Below, one piece after another: positions 18,079-26,945 of a stretch of DNA of 39,365 bases (position 1 is its first letter; every line of letters begins with the position of its first letter). Source of the DNA: Gemmatimonadales bacterium (GTDB lineage Bacteria > Gemmatimonadota > Gemmatimonadetes > Gemmatimonadales > JACORV01); contig DATJUT010000058.1 of NCBI GenBank assembly GCA_035502185.1, positions 1-39,365 of the forward strand. Direction: 5' to 3'. Below the pieces are notes generated by a model that was given only the letters and a program-made list of their open reading frames with translations, made no database searches and had not been told where the DNA came from. The translations under genes were made by a program, and so were the position numbers.

Positions 18079-21048
18079 CTAGTTCGGGCCGCAGCTCTCG
18101 GGTGGGCCGAGGTAGCTGGCCCCGAGGCGGCCGTGATCCACGACCAGGCGCTGGAGCACGACGCCGGGGTCCACCAGCCAGTAGCGCAGGACGTGGTCGC
18201 CGGCCGCGACGCGATGGCGCGTCGCCGATTCGATGGCGTTGTCGCTGACCCGCCGCTCCCAGGTGCGCAGCGTGGTGTCGGCGGCGAGGTCCACGACCTG
18301 CGGCGGGTCGTCGTCGAACGAGACCGCGTACCGGAGGCCGGTGGCGCGGAAGTCGAGGGTGGGTGAGAAGGTCGCCCGGACCAGGACGTCGCCGCCTGCG
18401 AACAGGTGGAGCGGGTACTCGAGGCGCGGGGCGTCGCCGCCAGGCGTCTGGCGCGGGGCGGTGACCGGGAACGCGGTGATCCCGGAGAGCGTCCGCCCCA
18501 GGCCCGGGATGCGCACCCACCGGATCGGCGCCGCGGCGACGGCGCGGGAGAAGTGCTCGGCCTCGACGGCGACGTAGCCGTCCGTCTCCACGAACCCGCG
18601 CGGGCGCGGGCCGGCCGGATGGCGCAGGCGCGCGTGCACCACCACCGGGCGGCCCGCCCCCGTGATCGTGATGGCCGCCTCGCGCGGCTCCCCGACCGGC
18701 GCCCGTTGCCAGTCCACGCTCACGTGGAGGCGGCGCTCCTTGTCCACGGTGCCCTCGGCCGGCGCGACCACCAGCCAGGGCGCGTCGGACACGGCCCGGA
18801 ACGCGAACGGCGTACTGCCGCGATTGAACACCTCGACGTCGAACCGCGGATCGCGGCAGGCGTTCAGCTCCGGCAGCGCCGCCGCCGACGTGTCCGCCGG
18901 CCACCACCGGTCCGAGCCGGGGATGGCGACGCCCATCTCGGCCCGGCCGGGAAGGGAGATCCGCTGCACCTCGGGCATGATGTTCCGCGGCGGCTGATCC
19001 CAGGTCGTGTAGCCGATGTGGGTCTGGTCCATCATGTGGCGCCACTTGCCGCCGGCCACCGTGTCGTTGTACCAGGTGGTGATCGCGGCATCCACCCCGA
19101 ACAGGGCTCGCGCCCGCGCGGCCCAGTCGTTGGTCGAGGCGCGGCCCTGCGCCGCGTAGCGCCGGTTCCGGGCCACGGCCTCGTAGAGGCGGTACAGGTT
19201 GTCGAGCGCCAGCACCGGGTGCAGCACCAGCTCGTCGAAGGCCGCCCGGCCGGCGGCCGGCAGCTCGCGCCCCACGAACCGGGCCCGGGCCGCGAGGGCC
19301 GCGAGCTCCCCGACCACCCGGTCCCACTCGTCATAGTCGTCGAGCGAGAACGTCTCGGGGGCGAGCAGCTCGGGCTTGCGCCGCGCGGCGTAGCGCGCGT
19401 CGTCGTCCAGCAGCGCGGCGATCTCGACGGCATGCGCGGCCCCGAACTGCTGCGCCGCCCACCGGCGGGTGTACTCGGGGAGCCGTTCCGCGGGCCAGCG
19501 GGCCGGATCCCACGCGTAGTCGAGGAAGAACGAGATCGGCAGCTCCATCGGCTTGAGATCGCCGACGTTCACGATCCAGATGCGGTCGACCCCGTACGCG
19601 TACGCGAGATGGAGCTGCTCCCACACCCGCGGGATGGCGTTGGTGTTGATCCACTTGTAGCTGCGGGGCCCGCCCACGTAGTCGAAGTGATAATAGAGGC
19701 CGTAGCCGCCCGCCCGCGCCGGCGCGCCGGACGAGACCTGCCGCCCAGCCGGAGACGGCTCTTGCGCCGCCGGCGCCACCGCCGGCCCCGCATCCGCAGC
19801 CACCGCGCCGGCCGCCGGCAGCCGGCGCACGTCGCCCCAGTTGTCGTCGGAGAAGAGCAGGGTGACGTCGTCGGGCACGCGCATCCCGCGATCGTAGTAG
19901 TCCTGGACCTCCTTGTAGAGGGCCCAGTCCTGCGGCGTCGCGGACGCCGGCCTGCCGGTCACGTCCGCGATGATCGCGCGCTGGTCCGCCACGATCCGCT
20001 CGAGCAGGCCGATGTTCGCGCTGTCGCTCATCGGCAGGTCGCCGTCGCCGCGCATCCCGACCGTGACGACGCTCTCGTGCCCGTCCATGGCGCGGATGCC
20101 CTGGCGCCAGAAGGCCCGCAGCACCGAGTCGTTGGTCTGGTAGTTCCACGGCCCGGTGCCGTGGCGCTTCCACTCCTGCTGGGCGCGCAGCATCGGCTCG
20201 TGGTGCGACGTGCCCATCACGATCCCGTACTCGTCCGCCAGGCGGGGATTGAGCGAGTCGTCCTCGTTGAACGCGTTGCCCCACATCGCCGGCCAGAGGT
20301 AGTTGCCCTTCAGACGCAGGATCAGCTCGAACACCTTCTCGTAGAACCGGTGGTCGAGGCCGCCGAACGTGGCCTGCGCCCAGCCGGTGAGCGCGGGCGC
20401 CTCGTCGTTGAGGAAGATGCCGCGGTACTTCACGGCCGGCGGGCCCTCCGTCCACCGGCCCGGGAGCACGTAGAGCGCGGGGTGGTGCGCGGGCGGCACG
20501 TCGGCCCACCAGTACCAGGGGGAGACGCCGATCCGGGCCGACAGGTCGTAGACCCCGTAGATCGTGCCGCGCTTGTCGCTGCCGGCGATGACCAGCGCGC
20601 GGGTGACGCCCGGCCGCGGCCGCTCGACGACCTGCAGCAGCGACGCCTCCCAGCGGCCCGCCACCCCGGCCGTATCGAGCTTGCCCTCGCGCACCAGGCT
20701 GTCCACCAGCCCGCCGCGGCCGAGCGTGCCGACGACGACGATCTCGCCGGCGCCGGTGAGCGTGTCGACGACGCCGGGCGCCGCATGCGCCGTCACCCGG
20801 CCGACGTCACGGGCGAGGTCGCGCACCGCCCGGATCACGCCGGGCCAGTCGCCACGGCCGACGAGCAGGGGAGCCGGCCGGCCTCCGGCCGAGAGCGTGA
20901 ACCGCCCCGGCCCGGGGCCCAGCGCGACGTAGGACGTGGAGTCGCCGGGCGCGGTCTGCGCCGCCGCCGGCGCGGCGAGGAGTGCGGCCAGGAGCGCCAG
21001 CGCCGGGAGGGCGGCGGCGCCGGTGCGCGACGGGGTCGGGTCGGTCAC
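18079..21048 (-). CDS. Secreted GH115 xylan alpha-1,2-glucuronidase
   Basis: Cleaves (4-O-methyl)glucuronic acid side chains from xylan, including internal positions. It is about 989 residues, the usual GH115 size. A signal peptide (about 8-31, LPALALLAALLAAPAAAQT) precedes an N-terminal domain. The barrel has family-typical blocks: KYRGIFLNDEAP (about 207-218), GNYLWPAMWGNAFNEDD, GTSHHEPMLRAQ, GMRGDGDLPM, EVQDYYDRGM, TLLFSDDNWGD and YYHFDYVGGPRSYKWINTN. The C-terminal part ends in a beta-rich module (EAEHFSRAV onwards). An Ala/Pro-rich insertion (about 411-447) interrupts the barrel. GTG 21048 is chosen because GGAGGG lies just upstream and it opens the signal peptide. It lies 25 bases after the gntR gene in the xylan operon. 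Confidence 0.95.
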   Translation of the reverse strand: MTDPTPSRTGAAALPALALLAALLAAPAAAQTAPGDSTSYVALGPGPGRFTLSAGGRPAPLLVGRGDWPGVIRAVRDLARDVGRVTAHAAPGVVDTLTGAGEIVVVGTLGRGGLVDSLVREGKLDTAGVAGRWEASLLQVVERPRPGVTRALVIAGSDKRGTIYGVYDLSARIGVSPWYWWADVPPAHHPALYVLPGRWTEGPPAVKYRGIFLNDEAPALTGWAQATFGGLDHRFYEKVFELILRLKGNYLWPAMWGNAFNEDDSLNPRLADEYGIVMGTSHHEPMLRAQQEWKRHGTGPWNYQTNDSVLRAFWRQGIRAMDGHESVVTVGMRGDGDLPMSDSANIGLLERIVADQRAIIADVTGRPASATPQDWALYKEVQDYYDRGMRVPDDVTLLFSDDNWGDVRRLPAAGAVAADAGPAVAPAAQEPSPAGRQVSSGAPARAGGYGLYYHFDYVGGPRSYKWINTNAIPRVWEQLHLAYAYGVDRIWIVNVGDLKPMELPISFFLDYAWDPARWPAERLPEYTRRWAAQQFGAAHAVEIAALLDDDARYAARRKPELLAPETFSLDDYDEWDRVVGELAALAARARFVGRELPAAGRAAFDELVLHPVLALDNLYRLYEAVARNRRYAAQGRASTNDWAARARALFGVDAAITTWYNDTVAGGKWRHMMDQTHIGYTTWDQPPRNIMPEVQRISLPGRAEMGVAIPGSDRWWPADTSAAALPELNACRDPRFDVEVFNRGSTPFAFRAVSDAPWLVVAPAEGTVDKERRLHVSVDWQRAPVGEPREAAITITGAGRPVVVHARLRHPAGPRPRGFVETDGYVAVEAEHFSRAVAAAPIRWVRIPGLGRTLSGITAFPVTAPRQTPGGDAPRLEYPLHLFAGGDVLVRATFSPTLDFRATGLRYAVSFDDDPPQVVDLAADTTLRTWERRVSDNAIESATRHRVAAGDHVLRYWLVDPGVVLQRLVVDHGRLGASYLGPPESCGPN

Positions 21049-21073
21049 GCCGCCCTCCGGGCGGGTCGAATCG

Positions 21074-21802
21074 TCAGGATACCGGATGCTTCGCCGGGTC
21101 CCAGCGCTGCACGGCGTCGAGGACGCCCTGCAGGTGCTTCCGCATCCGGGAGACGGCGAGAGCCACATCGCGGCGCTCGAGGGCCTCCAGGATCGCCAGG
21201 TGGCCCCGGTGGTCCGCCTCGCGCGAGCCGAAGATGTCGAGGATCATCAGCTGCTCGTGCGAGAACAGCTCGCGCAGCACGTCCAGCAGCTGCAGCAGCA
21301 CGCTGTTCCCGGAGGCGACGGCGATCTGGCGGTGGAACGCCATGTTCACCTTGTTGAGGATGGCGTCGTCCTCGAGGTGCCGGCCCGCGGTGTCGAGCAG
21401 GCGCCGCATCTCCTTCAGGTGGCGCGCCGTCAGGTGCTCCACCGCCTCGGCCACGGACTGCATCTCCAGCGACATCCGCGAGCGCAGCAGGTCCGACAGC
21501 AGCTTGCGGGTCACGACCGGGGCGTACCCGGGACTCGAGACCAGCAGGGCGTCCTCCCGGCGGCTCACATACACGCCGGACCCGTGGCGGATCTCCACCA
21601 CGCCGACCGCCTCGAGCTTGGTCAGGGCCTCGCGGACCGTGGGGTGCCCGACGCCGAAGCTCCGGGCCATCTCCATGATCGCGGGCAGGCGGTCGCCGAG
21701 TCCGTACCCGCCGTCCCGCACCATCTCCTTGATGCGGAGGGCGACCCGGTCGGCCAGGCTCTGCTTGGACATCGGCCGGAGCGTCCTCTTCGCCGTGATC
21801 AT
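21074..21802 (-). CDS. GntR-family regulator, FadR/FCD subfamily
   Basis: Probable local regulator of the xylan/uronate genes. Its 242 residues comprise an N-terminal winged helix (about 15-85: SLADRVALRIKEMV, FGVGHPTVREALTKLEAVGVVEIRHGSGVYV) and an all-helical FCD ligand domain (about 100-235). The FCD domain has the metal-type acidic and His positions (NMAFHRQIA, DHRGHLAILEAL, RKHL). FCD regulators commonly sense sugar acids or their keto-deoxy derivatives and bind short inverted repeats. The ATG at 21802 has GGAGAG upstream and overlaps a perfect palindrome GATCATGATC. It sits in the middle of the operon, after GH10 and before GH115, behind a stem-loop. Sites sharing GGTGATAAGATCA at 32336-32350 and 37191-37205 are the likely targets; this is inference. 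Confidence 0.93.
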   Translation of the reverse strand: MITAKRTLRPMSKQSLADRVALRIKEMVRDGGYGLGDRLPAIMEMARSFGVGHPTVREALTKLEAVGVVEIRHGSGVYVSRREDALLVSSPGYAPVVTRKLLSDLLRSRMSLEMQSVAEAVEHLTARHLKEMRRLLDTAGRHLEDDAILNKVNMAFHRQIAVASGNSVLLQLLDVLRELFSHEQLMILDIFGSREADHRGHLAILEALERRDVALAVSRMRKHLQGVLDAVQRWDPAKHPVS

Positions 21803-21820
21803 GATCTCTCCAGGTTCTGC

Positions 21821-21859
21821 GCTCGAGCGCCGTGGCGCCCCCGGCGCCGCAACTCGAGC
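21821..21859 (-). terminator. Intra-operon stem-loop between GH10 and gntR
   Basis: GCTCGAG (21821-21827) pairs with CTCGAGC (21853-21859). Inside it GGCGCC (21834-21839) pairs with GGCGCC (21843-21848) around a CCC loop. The structure starts 7 bases after the GH10 stop and fills most of the 63-base gap before gntR. No T-run follows, so it may be a partial terminator, a processing site or a 3'-end stabiliser that separates expression of the upstream and downstream halves of the operon. Confidence 0.55.
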
Positions 21860-21865
21860 CGCCCG

Positions 21866-23020
21866 CTAGGGGCCGGCCCCCGCGGCGCCCGCGGCCTCCA
21901 TCACCGCGTCGAACGCCGGCTTGGGACGGCCGTCCCGCCCGAACAGCGTAGGATAGTTGGTCCGCCCGCGAACGGGCCAGTCGTTTCTCCACGAGTCGCG
22001 ATCCGTGACGCCCCAGAACGTCACCCGGGCGACCCGCCCGCGGTGCCGCAGGAAGACGCCGAACAGCGCCGCGTAACGGCGGGCGAGCGCCTGCTGCACC
22101 GAGTCCGGCAGCGAATCGGGCCACGGGTCCAGCTCCGCCCGGGCCGCCGCACGGAGGCTCACGTCCGCCCCGGTCTGAGCGACGGCGCGCGGCAGCACGT
22201 CCACGTCCAGCTCGGTGATCAGGACCTTCACGCCCAGCGCGGCGAAGGCCGCGATCGTCGTGTCCACCGACTCCGGCGACGGCCAGTCGAGCCGGTCGTG
22301 CTCCTGCAGGCCGACCCCGGTGATCGGCACGCCCTCCGCCAGCAGCAGCCGCACCAGGGCCAGCACGCCCTGCCGCTTGGGGGCGTTCTCGAGCGCGTAG
22401 TCGTTGTAGACCAGCTGGGCGTCCGGATCCGCCTCGTGCGCGAACCGGAAGGCCATCGCGATGAAGTCGTCGCCGATGATGGTCTGCCACGGCGACCGCC
22501 GCAGCGTGCCGTCGTCCGCCACCGCCTCGTTCACGACGTCCCACCCGTTCACGCGCCCGCGGTAGCGCCCGACCACCGTCAGGATGTGGTCGCGCATCCG
22601 CGCGATCAGCGTGTCGCGGCTCACCGCTCGCCCGGCGGAGTCCTCGAACACCCAGCGCGGCGTCTGGTTGTGCCACACCAGCGTGTGTCCGACGACGAAC
22701 ATCCCGTGGCGCCTGCCGAAGGCCACGTAGCGGTCGGCGGCGTCGAAGTCGTAGACGCCGGGCCGGGGATGGACCGACTCCCACTTGAGGACGTTCTCCG
22801 GCGAGACGCTGCTGAACTGCGCCGCGACCAGGGCGGCCTCCGCGGAGTCCCGTCCGGAGAACTGGGCGTCGTTGAGGGCGGCGCCGACGAGGAACGCGCC
22901 GTGGTAGGCCGCGGCGAGGCTGGCCGGCGCGGCCACCGGGGCCGGGGGCCGCGGGGTGCAGCCGGCGGCGGCCACCAGCGCCGCCGCCCCCGCCGCGTGC
23001 GCGAGGCGCGAGCCCCTCAC
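21866..23020 (-). CDS. GH10 endo-beta-1,4-xylanase, predicted lipoprotein
   Basis: Cuts the xylan main chain. Its 384 residues start with a short signal and lipobox LVAAAGC (lipid Cys C21), so it is probably anchored to a membrane. The GH10 barrel (about 38-380) contains NVLKWESVHP, GHTLVWHNQTPRW, acid/base E165 in NGWDVVNEAV and nucleophile E270 in VLITELDVDVLP, plus the closing FWGVTDRDSWR. Mature size is normal for a single-domain GH10; no carbohydrate-binding module is attached. The start GTG 23020 overlaps the TGA of the symporter gene (GTGA), indicating translational coupling. A surface or periplasmic location fits with the SusCD pair upstream. Confidence 0.95.
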   Translation of the reverse strand: MRGSRLAHAAGAAALVAAAGCTPRPPAPVAAPASLAAAYHGAFLVGAALNDAQFSGRDSAEAALVAAQFSSVSPENVLKWESVHPRPGVYDFDAADRYVAFGRRHGMFVVGHTLVWHNQTPRWVFEDSAGRAVSRDTLIARMRDHILTVVGRYRGRVNGWDVVNEAVADDGTLRRSPWQTIIGDDFIAMAFRFAHEADPDAQLVYNDYALENAPKRQGVLALVRLLLAEGVPITGVGLQEHDRLDWPSPESVDTTIAAFAALGVKVLITELDVDVLPRAVAQTGADVSLRAAARAELDPWPDSLPDSVQQALARRYAALFGVFLRHRGRVARVTFWGVTDRDSWRNDWPVRGRTNYPTLFGRDGRPKPAFDAVMEAAGAAGAGP

Positions 23021-24513
23021 GCCGCCGCGCCCCCGGGTGCGTACGCCTTGCGCCGCGCGGCCAGCTCGTCCTGGATCCGGAGGTTCAGCTCCTTGCCGAT
23101 CGGATAGAACAGCAGGCACGCCACCACCACCCCGAGGAACAGGGCGGGGTACACGCTCGCCGAGAGCCGGATGCCCAGCAGCGCGTGCGCCGTCTGCGAC
23201 ACGTTGGCCCGGTAGCCGTAGCCCGAGAGCAGCCAGCCCGCGATGGCCCCGCCGAGGCTCAGGCCCGCCTTGAGCGCGAACAGGATGGTCGCGAACACGA
23301 TGCCGGTGATGCGGCGCCCCGTCGTCCACTCCGCGTAGTCGGCCACGTCCGCGAACATCGCCCAGATGAGCGGGATGGTGGGCGCGTAGCTGAGGGCGCG
23401 CACGTACTCGAGCAGGTAGGTGGCGCCGATCGCGTCGGCCGGCAGCAGGATGAACGCGGCCAGGAACAGGGTGGCCAGCGAGAAGCCCACGATCGCGACC
23501 GCCTTCTTCCCGAACCGGATGGCCAGGAAGGTGGAGGCCAGCACGCCGAGGATGGTCACCGCCTGGCTCGACATCTGGAACAGGCTGAAGCCCACCGACG
23601 AGACGTTGCTGTGGGTCTGGTTGACGATCAGGCCGAACGTGTCGAGCAGGTAGTGCCCCAGCCCGCCGCCGCCGGCGCCGCCGCCCAGGCCCAGGCGCGC
23701 CAGGAAGTCGTAGAGCCGGTCGGCGCTGACGTAGTACTTGAAGTAGTAGAACATCGTGCCGCCGCGCAGCGCCACGAACACGAAGTGCGTCAGGGTGAGC
23801 AAGAACATCGCGATCCAGGGACGGTTCTTCAGCAGGTTGCCGAAGTCCTCCCTCGGCGACGACCGCTGCTGCGGCGGCGGCTGGATGCGCTCGCGGGTGG
23901 TGAGGAACGTGATGACGAAGAACACCACGCACAGCACCGCCCACAGGCCGATGGTCAGCTGCCAGCCGCGCGCGTTGTCGCCGTGCCCGAGCTTCGCCAC
24001 CAGCGTCAGGGTGAAGCCGCCGACGATGAGCTGGGCGAACATCGCCGCGAAGAACCGGTACGACGACAGCGCCGTGCGCTCGTTCACGTCGCCGGTCATC
24101 ACGCCGGTCATCGCCGAGTAGGGCGTGTTGTTCGCCGAGTACAGGGTCATCAGCAGGATGTTGGTGACCGTGGCGTAGACCAGCGTGCGGGTGGCGTCGA
24201 AGTGCGGCACCGTGTAGGCCAGCACCAGGACCACGGCCCACGGCACGGCGGTCCACAGCACCCACGGCCGGAACTTGCCCCAGCGCGTGTTCGTGCGGTC
24301 GGCCAGGATGCCGATCATCGGGTCGAAGAACGCGTCCCACAGCCGCCCCACCAGCAGCAGCGTGCCGGCGGCCGCGGCGGCGATGCCCATCGTGTCGGTG
24401 TAGAAGTTCAGCTGGAAGAGAATCATCGTCATGAAGACGAAGTTCGCGGCCGCGTCTCCCAGGCTGTAGCCGGCCTTCTCCACGAACGAGAGCTTCTGGA
24501 TGCGATCGGCCAT
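23017..24513 (-). CDS. GPH-family sugar:cation symporter
   Basis: Inner-membrane transporter of 498 residues with about 12 membrane segments, of the glycoside-pentoside-hexuronide family (MelB/XynB/XylP type). Family marks include KAGYSLGDAAANFVF near the N-terminus, GRLWDAFFDPMIGILADRT (loop 2-3), RWGKFRPWVLW and GDVNERTALSSYR. Such carriers take up xylosides or uronides with a cation. A hydrophilic Gly-rich stretch (about 275-285, GLGGGAGGGGLG) is a longer loop than usual. The ATG at 24513 is 21 bases after the GH3 stop, and the 3' end overlaps GH10. The context suggests import of xylose or short (glucurono)xylo-oligosaccharides for the cytoplasmic GH3. Confidence 0.93.
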   Translation of the reverse strand: MADRIQKLSFVEKAGYSLGDAAANFVFMTMILFQLNFYTDTMGIAAAAAGTLLLVGRLWDAFFDPMIGILADRTNTRWGKFRPWVLWTAVPWAVVLVLAYTVPHFDATRTLVYATVTNILLMTLYSANNTPYSAMTGVMTGDVNERTALSSYRFFAAMFAQLIVGGFTLTLVAKLGHGDNARGWQLTIGLWAVLCVVFFVITFLTTRERIQPPPQQRSSPREDFGNLLKNRPWIAMFLLTLTHFVFVALRGGTMFYYFKYYVSADRLYDFLARLGLGGGAGGGGLGHYLLDTFGLIVNQTHSNVSSVGFSLFQMSSQAVTILGVLASTFLAIRFGKKAVAIVGFSLATLFLAAFILLPADAIGATYLLEYVRALSYAPTIPLIWAMFADVADYAEWTTGRRITGIVFATILFALKAGLSLGGAIAGWLLSGYGYRANVSQTAHALLGIRLSASVYPALFLGVVVACLLFYPIGKELNLRIQDELAARRKAYAPGGAAA

Positions 24514-24534
24514 GACGGGCTGTCGTCCCTTCCG

Positions 24535-26913
24535 CTACGCGCGCACCGTGAGCGTGAGGGTGTGCAGGTCCTCGTCCCGCGAGGAGGTGCCCACCATCAC
24601 CGTGAATGCGCCGGGTTCCACCACCTCGCGCATCCGGACGTCGTGGAACGCCAGCGACGCCGGCCCGAGGTCGAAGCGGACCGTGGTGGTCTCCCCGGGC
24701 TGCAGGAACACCTTCCGGAAGCCCTTCAGCTCCTTCACCGGCCGGGTGACCGAGCTGACGCGGTCGCGCACGTACAGCTGCACGACCTCGTGGCCGGCCC
24801 GGCCGCCGGTGTTGGTCACCTCGGCGAGGACCCGGGTGGTGCCGCTCGGACGGATGGCGGAGCGGGTGAGGCGGACGCGCTCGACGGCGAAGGTGGTGTA
24901 GCTCAGGCCGAAGCCGAACGGCCAGAGCGGCGTGACGTCGTCGAGCAGGTACCCGCGGCGCGCCGACGGCTTGTAGTTGTAGAAGGCCGGGAGGTGGCCG
25001 GCCGACCGCGGGAACGTGATCGGCAGCTTGCCGCCCGGGTTGACGCTCCCGAACAGCACGTCCGCCACCGCCGTGCCGCCCTCCTGCCCGAGGTACCAGC
25101 ACTCGAGGATCGCGGGCACGTGCGCCGCGATCCAGCGCACCGACGCGGGCCGGCCGTTGAACAGGACGACCACCACCGGCCGGCCGGTCGCGACCAGCGC
25201 CTCGGCCAGCTCCTGCTGCCGCCCCACCAGGTCGAGGCTCGCGCGGTCGCCCAGGTGCTTCTTCCCCCAGCCCTCGCGGGAGGTCTGCTCGTTGTCGCCG
25301 ATCACCAGGACCACGGCGTCGGCGCCCTTCGCGACCTCGACCGCCTCCGCGATCTGACGCCGGTCCTCGGCGGGGTCGCTCGGCGTCACCACGTCCTCGG
25401 TCCACGAGCCGCCGATGGTGATCTTGCAGCCCTCGGCGTAGCGCACGTCCACCCGGTCGCCCACGGCGGCCCTGATCCCGTCGAGCACCGTGACGACCCG
25501 CTTGGGGGTCCCGCTGTAGCCGCCGAGCATCGGCCGGTGCGCGTTGGGGCCGATCACCGCGAGCGTACGGAGCCGCGCCGGGTCCAGCGGCAACAGGCCT
25601 GCCTCGTTCCTGAGCAGGGTGATGGTCTCGCGCGCGACCCGGAGCGCGAGCACGCGGTGCGCCTCGCACCCCACCACCCGCTCGGCCTCGTCGGGGTCCA
25701 CGTAGGGGTCGTCGAACAGCCCGAGGCGGAACTTGGCGTGCAGCATCGGCGCGACCAGCTCGTCCAGCTCGGACTCCTTGAGCCTGCGCTCGCGCACCAG
25801 CTCCACCAGGTGCCGGTAGCAGTCGGGCTCGGGCAGCTCGATGTTGACGCCGGCGCGCACCGCCAGGAGCGCCGCCTCCTTCTTGTCGCGGGCGACGTGG
25901 TGGCCGTGGGTGTCCGGGCGGTCGGCCATCTCCCAGATCGCGTAGTAGTCGGAGACGGTGAAGCCCTCGAATCCCCACTCGCCGCGGAGCACGTCCCGCA
26001 GCAGCCAGCGGTTGGCGTGGGAGGGCACGCCGTCCACTTCGTTGTAGGAGGGCATCAGGCTGAGCGCGCCGGCCTCGGTGACGCAGGCGCGGAACGAGGG
26101 CAGGATGACGTCGCGCAGCGTGTGCGGCGAGACCTCGGCCGGCGCACAGTTCAGGCCCGACTCGGGCGCGCCGTGGGCCGCGAAGTGCTTGAGCGTCGCG
26201 ATCACGCGGCTCGTGCGGGCCCTGCCCCGGAACGAGGCGTCGCCCTGGAAACCGCGCACCGCGGCGCTGCCCATCCGGGACACGAGGTACGGGTCCTCGC
26301 CGAAGGTCTCCTCGACGCGCCCCCAGCGCGGATCGCGCGCCACGTCCACCACCGGTGTCAGCGCCTGGTGGGTGCCGCGCACCCGCGCCTCGAGCGCGGT
26401 CATCGTGTACAGCGCCTCGACCAGCTCCGGGTCGAACGTCGCCGCGAGCCCGATCGGTTGGCAGAAGCTGGTGGCGTCCTTCGCGGCGTGCCCGTGCAGG
26501 CACTCCTCGTGGAAGATGACGGGGATGCCGAGCCGGCTGTGCTCGAGGAAGAAGCGCTGGATGGCGTTGGTCAGCTCGGCGTTGCGGCGCGCGTCGAGGC
26601 CCGGCGGCCCGCCGGCGTCGCTCGGCCGGCCCACCTGGCCGAGGCCGTGGCCGTCCGCGAAGGCCGCGGCGGCCTTGGCCGGATCGAAGTCGCCGGCACG
26701 GTTCACCAGCATCTCGGCCTTGCCGTTCCAGACGCCGACCATCTGGGCGGCCTTCTCCTCGAGCGTCATGCGGGAGAGCAGGTCGCGCACTCGCCGCTCG
26801 ATGGGGGCCGTCCGGTCGCGGTAGCGCGGCGCCGGCGCCGCGCGCCGGGGCCGGAGACGCTCCGGCTGCGACAACGTCGTCGCAGCCGGAGGTGTCGTCT
26901 TGCGGTCAGACAC
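24535..26913 (-). CDS. GH3 glycosidase, probable intracellular beta-xylosidase
   Basis: Cleaves short beta-linked oligosaccharides, here probably xylobiose and relatives. Its 792 residues lack a signal peptide (N-terminus MSDRKTTPPAATTL), so the enzyme should be cytoplasmic and depend on the adjacent symporter. The N-terminal TIM barrel has IPVIFHEECLHGHAA, DPRWGRVEETFGEDPYL, TLKHFAAHG and nucleophile D322 in GFTVSDYYAIWE. The alpha/beta sandwich carries the EGCKI region. The fibronectin III-like end (about 680-792) is present in full. The start is GTG 26913; an in-frame stop lies just before it. There is no Shine-Dalgarno sequence, and the GTG lies in the arm of a small hairpin. Beta-glucosidase activity is the alternative. 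Confidence 0.93.
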   Translation of the reverse strand: MSDRKTTPPAATTLSQPERLRPRRAAPAPRYRDRTAPIERRVRDLLSRMTLEEKAAQMVGVWNGKAEMLVNRAGDFDPAKAAAAFADGHGLGQVGRPSDAGGPPGLDARRNAELTNAIQRFFLEHSRLGIPVIFHEECLHGHAAKDATSFCQPIGLAATFDPELVEALYTMTALEARVRGTHQALTPVVDVARDPRWGRVEETFGEDPYLVSRMGSAAVRGFQGDASFRGRARTSRVIATLKHFAAHGAPESGLNCAPAEVSPHTLRDVILPSFRACVTEAGALSLMPSYNEVDGVPSHANRWLLRDVLRGEWGFEGFTVSDYYAIWEMADRPDTHGHHVARDKKEAALLAVRAGVNIELPEPDCYRHLVELVRERRLKESELDELVAPMLHAKFRLGLFDDPYVDPDEAERVVGCEAHRVLALRVARETITLLRNEAGLLPLDPARLRTLAVIGPNAHRPMLGGYSGTPKRVVTVLDGIRAAVGDRVDVRYAEGCKITIGGSWTEDVVTPSDPAEDRRQIAEAVEVAKGADAVVLVIGDNEQTSREGWGKKHLGDRASLDLVGRQQELAEALVATGRPVVVVLFNGRPASVRWIAAHVPAILECWYLGQEGGTAVADVLFGSVNPGGKLPITFPRSAGHLPAFYNYKPSARRGYLLDDVTPLWPFGFGLSYTTFAVERVRLTRSAIRPSGTTRVLAEVTNTGGRAGHEVVQLYVRDRVSSVTRPVKELKGFRKVFLQPGETTTVRFDLGPASLAFHDVRMREVVEPGAFTVMVGTSSRDEDLHTLTLTVRA

Positions 26914-26926
26914 CGGTCAACCGGTG
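26911..26926 (-). promoter_or_regulatory. Hairpin containing the GTG start of the GH3 gene
   Basis: CACCGG and CCGGTG pair as a 6-bp stem with a 4-base loop. Read on the minus strand, the last three stem bases are the GTG initiation codon. With no ribosome site visible, access to this start may depend on ribosomes arriving from susD, whose stop is about 20 bases upstream. Confidence 0.35.
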
Positions 26927-26945
26927 GCTGAGGTGATCCGCGGGG

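Noticed and set aside
21790-21808. GATCATGATC palindrome over the gntR start codon as an autoregulatory operator
   Set aside because: It shares only a TGAT half with the 32336/37191 motif and lacks the N3-ATCA partner; a 10-base palindrome at an ATGATC start can arise from codons alone.
23185-26931. 1248-codon plus-strand frame antisense to the symporter and GH3
   Set aside because: Low-complexity shadow; the minus strand has full GPH and GH3 proteins with catalytic motifs.
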